In this document: one piece after another, positions 59,268-64,000 of the stretch | How the letters are laid out: every line of letters begins with the position of its first letter | Numbering within the stretch: position 1 is the stretch's first letter | Assembly (NCBI RefSeq): GCF_002994745.2 | Contig: NC_037091.1 | Location: 53,987,612-54,051,611, forward strand | DNA length: 64,000 nt | Direction of reading: 5' to 3' | Origin: Rosa chinensis | Taxonomy: Eukaryota > Streptophyta > Magnoliopsida > Rosales > Rosaceae | The notes under the pieces: model-generated | What the model saw: the letters and a program-made list of their open reading frames with translations, nothing else | What the model was told of the DNA's origin: nothing | Database searches by the model: none | Made by a program: the position numbers and the translations under genes

Positions 59268-59930
59268 TAATAGGGTAGAAGGAAAGAAAAAAAGTTTTGA
59301 ATGTCTATTAGAGAGCAATAGACGTATATTGGGGGGCAATAGACCTTTTGAATTGATGTAATATCTTCGTTTTTTTTTTCTTTAATCAAAGTTTTATTTG
59401 TCTAATTTTAAAAAGATTAGTTCTCAATCTCATGACCGAAAGTTCTATTGGGGATCAATAAAAGTCTATTGGGGGGGGGGGGGGGGGCAATAGATGTCTA
59501 TTAGGGGCAATAAACATTTCTGACGACCTTTTTGGGGACCTCCGGCGAGGTTTTCAGAAAAGTTCGATAGGCGGCGACCGGTGACCAGATTAGGGCAAAA
59601 GTTAGCTGGATTCTGGCAACCAGTGACCGGAATCCGGCAGCTGGTGAACGGGCTCCTGCGAAGTCTCATATGGTTTCTTTCTCTTTCATTTTCTCTCTCT
59701 CTCTAAGTAACACATGGATGAGGGTAAAATGGTATTTAAAAAAAAAACAACAACAAAAAAACTTTATGGGGTATTAGGGAAGACTCCTTTATAGTGTTTT
59801 GGGTAAGGGGAAATTAAAAAAACTTAACGGGGTGTGAGAAAAAAATCTCTAGAAATTGGGTAAATAGACAAAAATCCTTTTTTTTAGGAGTTTTGGCTTC
59901 ATGTCCCCCCCCCCCCCCCCCCAATTCTCT
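58550..59930. repeat. Transposon-like block with GC-rich core and long homopolymers
   Basis: The edges carry similar, oppositely oriented motifs (ACCCAAAACAC near 58584; ACCCAAAACACTATAAAGG when the 59790-59810 region is read in reverse), suggesting degenerate inverted termini of a Mutator-like element. The core (58730-59240, 59510-59690) is GC-rich with CT repeats and open frames lacking known domains. It includes a 33-nt T run (about 59230-59263), a 17-nt G run (59471-59487) and an 18-nt C run (59905-59922). Confidence 0.4.
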
Positions 59931-62900
59931 TTTTCATTTAATAAATTATTTATAAAAAAAAATTAACATTTTCTTGCTTAGACTGTTAGACCTGTACTTA
60001 TTTAAGCAATTGGCCCGGCATTTTATGGAAATTCAGGTTTTAAAATTGGGCTGGACTCGTTAATTTAGTCATTATGAGCTCCAATAATAATCTTAACCAA
60101 ATTCATAGATCTATATATAAAAAGTGGATATTTCTCTAGCTGGGATGGACAATGTATATGAATGTACTGAAGAATTAGGACCACTAGCAAATGAAAATCG
60201 GAAAACTGAGTTTAATAGGAGTAGTACTAATTAAAGGTGCAACATATAGGGACCATATGCATGTATATCCTCCTATATCAGAGAAACATTGATCAGTCAC
60301 TTCTCTTCTGAGACAAAAGAGACCAGTATGAAATGAAAGCACACACATATATATGTTCTGGTGTATACGTAATAATCATGCAAAATGCATGGGATGCTCT
60401 TCATTTCTGAGTAGTCTGACTTCAGAGAGAAATAAATGATTTCATGAAGAATTGGATTTGATTCTACTAATGCCGTACCACATAAGTAAGTGGGACCAAA
60501 CAATCATCACGACCATAGCCCTTTGCAATGTCCATGTTCCAATTGGAAGAAGTGGGATTGCGATCAGTGGAAGTTGTAATTGGAGATGAGATTTATATAG
60601 AGAAGACCCACAACAAAACAAAATTAGAAAAGGAAAGAAATTGGTAGGCCGAGGGATTTTAATCTCGTCATCATAGCATCATCAATGGCATCATCATTAA
60701 TTCTTTCAATTTCGATGATGGAGTTTTTCTTTTTTCTTGTGCTTCAAATATCGGGGGTTTTCTGGGTTAGCTAGGGTTTTAATGATTTGTTTGGTTGTGT
60801 GAGTCTGCATGGTGCATGTGGAACAATGAGTGCGAATGTCAGTGGCGCTCTGTGCATGCATGTGAATGCGAGCTTTGCTGAGAGCCTGAGACCAAGTGTG
60901 AGTGAGTGAGTGCATGGCGTATACCGCCAAGTTTGTCAGGTATATTTATATATATAGACATCTGATCTGAAACTGATGAAGAGCACGGCACAAGTACACC
61001 AGCTTAGCTAGCTACTACTGAATCAGAGTTCTGCTTTTGGGATTGAAAGCATGTGATGTGAGTGACTAGTCAGTTCTTCCTATATATGAGTTATGACTCG
61101 ATGAACTCCTATATATTTGCAAATTAGTTTGATTAGATTCAGAGTTCTGTTGGTGAAGTTAAGTCAAGAGTGTCTCAGAAGATTCTTCTGCCCCCTGCAA
61201 TGCTCGATGAGGCTGTACTTTTCAATTAGTGTTCGAGTTCTCTGTAAAGCTAGCTAGGTCCTCAACTAATTGACCTCTTTGGACTAATTAATATATCGAT
61301 CAAGTCTAACTAAAAGAACAATGATGATAACTTTGAAATGTTATTTCATTTTTCATTGTTAAATTTACTTTTTCATCGAATTTAAAAGTTTGAACGAATG
61401 AAGACATACTACACTACACCTTAAAGTATCATTGTTATTAATACTCTTTCTTGTTTAGGGTTTAGTCGTAATGGGGCATTGGGACTTGGGAAGAGCATCC
61501 ACTATCTCCAGAAGAATAGGTCATTTTCATAGAGAAAGGAAAGGAGAGAGTGAATTCTTGGTACACAAAGAAATTCTTTTTCCTGAAAACCACCTCCATG
61601 GACCACATGCATTATGTATAATTGGAGGTCCTTGTTTACATGAAAAAATCATGAAGTTGAAAATATAAAAAATGCTCTTTCTCATAAACGAATTTAGGAA
61701 CAGAACAGAAGTGCTTGGTTCTTCATCAGGAGGAACAAAGCATAATTATTATATCCTCCGATCCTGAATTTGATAGGTGAGCTTGCAATATTATAAATGA
61801 CATGATATTCTGCTAGAATGAATATAATTTTTGCTGAAAGAAATCCAGCCACTGAGAAACTAAAACTGTATCGATCGAAGTGCATTTTATCCAATTAGTA
61901 TACAGAGTACAGACCGTTGCTGTCATATTCTATTCACGGATCGATCGATCTTTTAAAGATTCAATAATTTTCCTTTATTCAGATATTTAGTTAGTATTGG
62001 AATTATGTGCAGTAAAGAGACAGACAAACCCTTTACCTTCTAATTTATTATGATTATCAACAGAATAGTCTTTTTCGAGCCCTCTGCTGCAAGTTAGAAT
62101 TGAGCAAGAGGAATTAGTGACCATTGAGACTTTGACACAAAATTCTAGCTCTAAGCCTGAGATTGAACTAGTCTCTTTGGAGAAGTTCGCTTCTAGTATG
62201 GGTAAGGAAAAAAGAGCACTAAGTTAGCTTTGCATGAATAGCTTATCAAGGAGTAAAAAATGTTTGAGATTGCGAAGGAAGTACGGCAAGCTTTTGGGCC
62301 GAGTTTAGAGGACACAGGTCAGTGCTCTGTAACCCTACAATAACCAGAAAACATTTCATTGAACTTAATTACCTAAATTAGAAGTACGTTATCATCGACG
62401 ATGTATTGAGAATTAATAGGATAATGTAATTTGAGTTATTTTCTCTTAATTCAAAAGTAATTTATCAAACCAACTTGATTTTAGAGAGAAGCACTGATAG
62501 CCCTAAGTTGTCCTTCCCTCGCTACCTATGTCGGCTCAAGCTCGATAGGTCTTATTTAAGGACGTCTCAGTTTTGTTAGTGGTAAATCATTAGACATTTT
62601 TTTTATCGTGCCACTATAATTGTGAAGTTGCTATGTTACTTTATGATATATGTTGCTTCTCTACTGTTGAAACTTATGAAATTAGGTCTCTCTCTCTCTC
62701 TCTACTCATCACACAAACAAAGCATAAAAGCATACAACATCCTTTCTTTTGCAATCTGGTGACAGGGACTAATCTTAAAGAGAAGGTAGCAAGCTAGGGT
62801 TGTGTAGAAGTACTCTACTTTAAATTTTTTGGTGCCTAGTGGATACAAACAATCATGTATTATTGTATTGTGCGATCGAGGAGATGCCTTTTGTAATGGG

Positions 62901-63907
62901 ATGTGGCCTGTGGCGCGAGGGCTATCGATCATTTTATTCACAATTATTCAATTCATCCATCGATCATCCATTCCATTCCCATTCCAAAGTAAAAAGGGGG
63001 CCAACTTTCTATAAATTCCTCCGTTTTGGATTTACCACTTTGCATTGCATGTCCCCTTTAACTGGAAGCAAACCCTCTCACGTCTACAGGATTTTGATCC
63101 TCATTCTCCAATTCGCATTCAAATATCCTTTTTCTTTTCGTAATTGGGGTACCCCTTTTCTCACTTTGGATATGTACACACCCTAGTTTAATCTATATAT
63201 AATCAACTGCGCGCTCATCACTAATCAAATAAATGGGATTATATATGATGAGCTAGAATTATAAAATTTAGCATGAAATTGAAAAGATCCATTGCCCAAA
63301 CTAGCTCGCCTCTATATTATTGGCTATGCAATTGGATTTGTACTGAGATAGCTAACAAAATAGCTAAATAATGGTGCTGAGTAACCCAATAAAACAGAGA
63401 CCTGCTGGTGTTGTTCTTTCATGTGTGTGAGAGCTCAGAACATACAGAGCACGCTTGGTGATTTGATCAAAGCACACATGCATGGGACTTAACTACGAAT
63501 AAAAAGAGAATAATGAGCAGTGAGTAATTGATAATAAACCAAATTAACTAATAACTAACACAAACTGAAACAGGAAGCTGCTCTCTGCATGTCACCAAAC
63601 CCTAAATATTCCTTTTCTGTTTTTTCCTCTTCTTTCTATCCCCTTTTTCTTGTTCACTGCTTCCCACTTACCATCATCACCACAAACCTCATCATTCCTC
63701 GACTCTTTATATACGATTAATACTCGCACTTTTTCCTTGGCCGGCTGGGTTTTCAGAGATGTGGCTTTCTTTATTACAAAACGTACACCACTTACATACT
63801 TTTTTATCATTGTTTATCTCCGCTCTGTACTGATTAATAGTTTTACTACCAAAAGGGTTTACTTGCAATTACACTCAAATTGACTTGGACATGATCGCCT
63901 TTTCCGT

Positions 63908-63908
<1 letters not shown>
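59931..63908. other. AT-rich intergenic sequence
   Basis: No recognised gene. A minus-strand TATA-like sequence (CTATATAAATCTC, about 60588-60600) suggests a possible unidentified transcript toward lower coordinates, but no coding or miRNA signature follows. Open frames at 62702-63186 and elsewhere have no family resemblance. Confidence 0.4.
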
Positions 63909-63940
<32 letters not shown>

Positions 63941-63942
63941 GA
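63909..63942. repeat. (CT)n microsatellite
   Basis: About 16 CT units near the right edge, possibly in the leader of a gene beyond the window. Confidence 0.9.
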
Positions 63943-64000
63943 ACAAGAACAAGAACAACTTTTACGAGTCATGTTACCTACCTGCATTCAACCTTTGAAA

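Noticed and set aside
60706..60930. 74-codon minus-strand open frame
   Set aside because: No domain; biased by TGCATG/GTGAG repeats.
62702..63186. Open frames of 79 and 115 codons
   Set aside because: Overlapping on both strands, no domain, AT-rich intergenic context.
1..64000. Conserved plant microRNA precursors
   Set aside because: The mature sequences I remember (such as miR156, 160, 164, 166, 167, 171, 172, 319, 390, 396, 399) were looked for by eye and none was noticed; a proper search would be needed to exclude them.

Overview
The window is plant nuclear DNA from a eudicot, and the repeat content and gene types suggest Rosaceae (Rosa/Fragaria type), although this was not tested. Evidence: GT-AG introns in AT-rich sequence, a CC-NB-ARC-LRR disease-resistance cluster, plant transcription-factor families (bHLH, AP2, LAX PANICLE 2-like), a cytoplasmic-type tRNA-Lys(CUU), and abundant LTR retrotransposons, TRIM, SINE, LINE, MITE and Helitron-like DNA.

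Layout. 1-0.3 kb: 5' part of a broken nuclear gene for chloroplast ATP synthase subunit b' (minus). 0.4-0.8 kb: MITE. 1.67-4.27 kb: a 2.6-kb solo gypsy-type LTR carrying an array of about 13 hairpins with a constant 13-nt loop and changing but complementary stems. 4.3-7.3 kb: a Helitron-like 3' end followed by same-strand fragments of a PEPKR2-like kinase and a WRI1-like AP2 gene, which look like captured gene pieces. 7.4 kb: near-palindromic MITE. 8.2-9.5 kb: a seven-exon bHLH gene. 10.6 kb: tRNA-Lys. 11-15 kb: anonymous repeats and a gypsy LTR. 15-22.5 kb: a decayed Copia element whose integrase is split by a 2.1-kb solo LTR; a SINE sits at its very end and a second SINE 110 bp further on.

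23.3-41.4 kb: a duplicated block. An intact SAM-domain gene is followed by the first NLR copy (frameshifted, P-loop deleted, LRR lost at a retroelement junction), the second NLR copy (complete except for a 62-bp tandem duplication and a TRIM insertion with identical LTRs), then a second truncated SAM-gene copy with its flank and a third, 5'-deleted NLR copy. The NLRs are of the Arabidopsis At1g50180 type. No copy in this window encodes a full-length receptor.

42.8-43.4 kb: hAT-type MITE. 43.8-51.6 kb: a LAX PANICLE 2-like gene (minus; four exons, one intron of 6.2 kb). Its leader carries four upstream ORFs, each overlapping the next, the last overlapping the main start codon by ATGA. 52-64 kb: no convincing host gene; a LINE ORF1 remnant split by a three-level nested foldback/hAT element and flanked by direct repeats of about 50 bp, a second transposon-like block with long homopolymers, then AT-rich intergenic DNA.

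Four protein-coding or RNA genes look functional: the bHLH gene, tRNA-Lys, the SAM-domain gene and the LAX2-like gene. They share no obvious pathway. Most of the rest is transposon DNA or gene remains.
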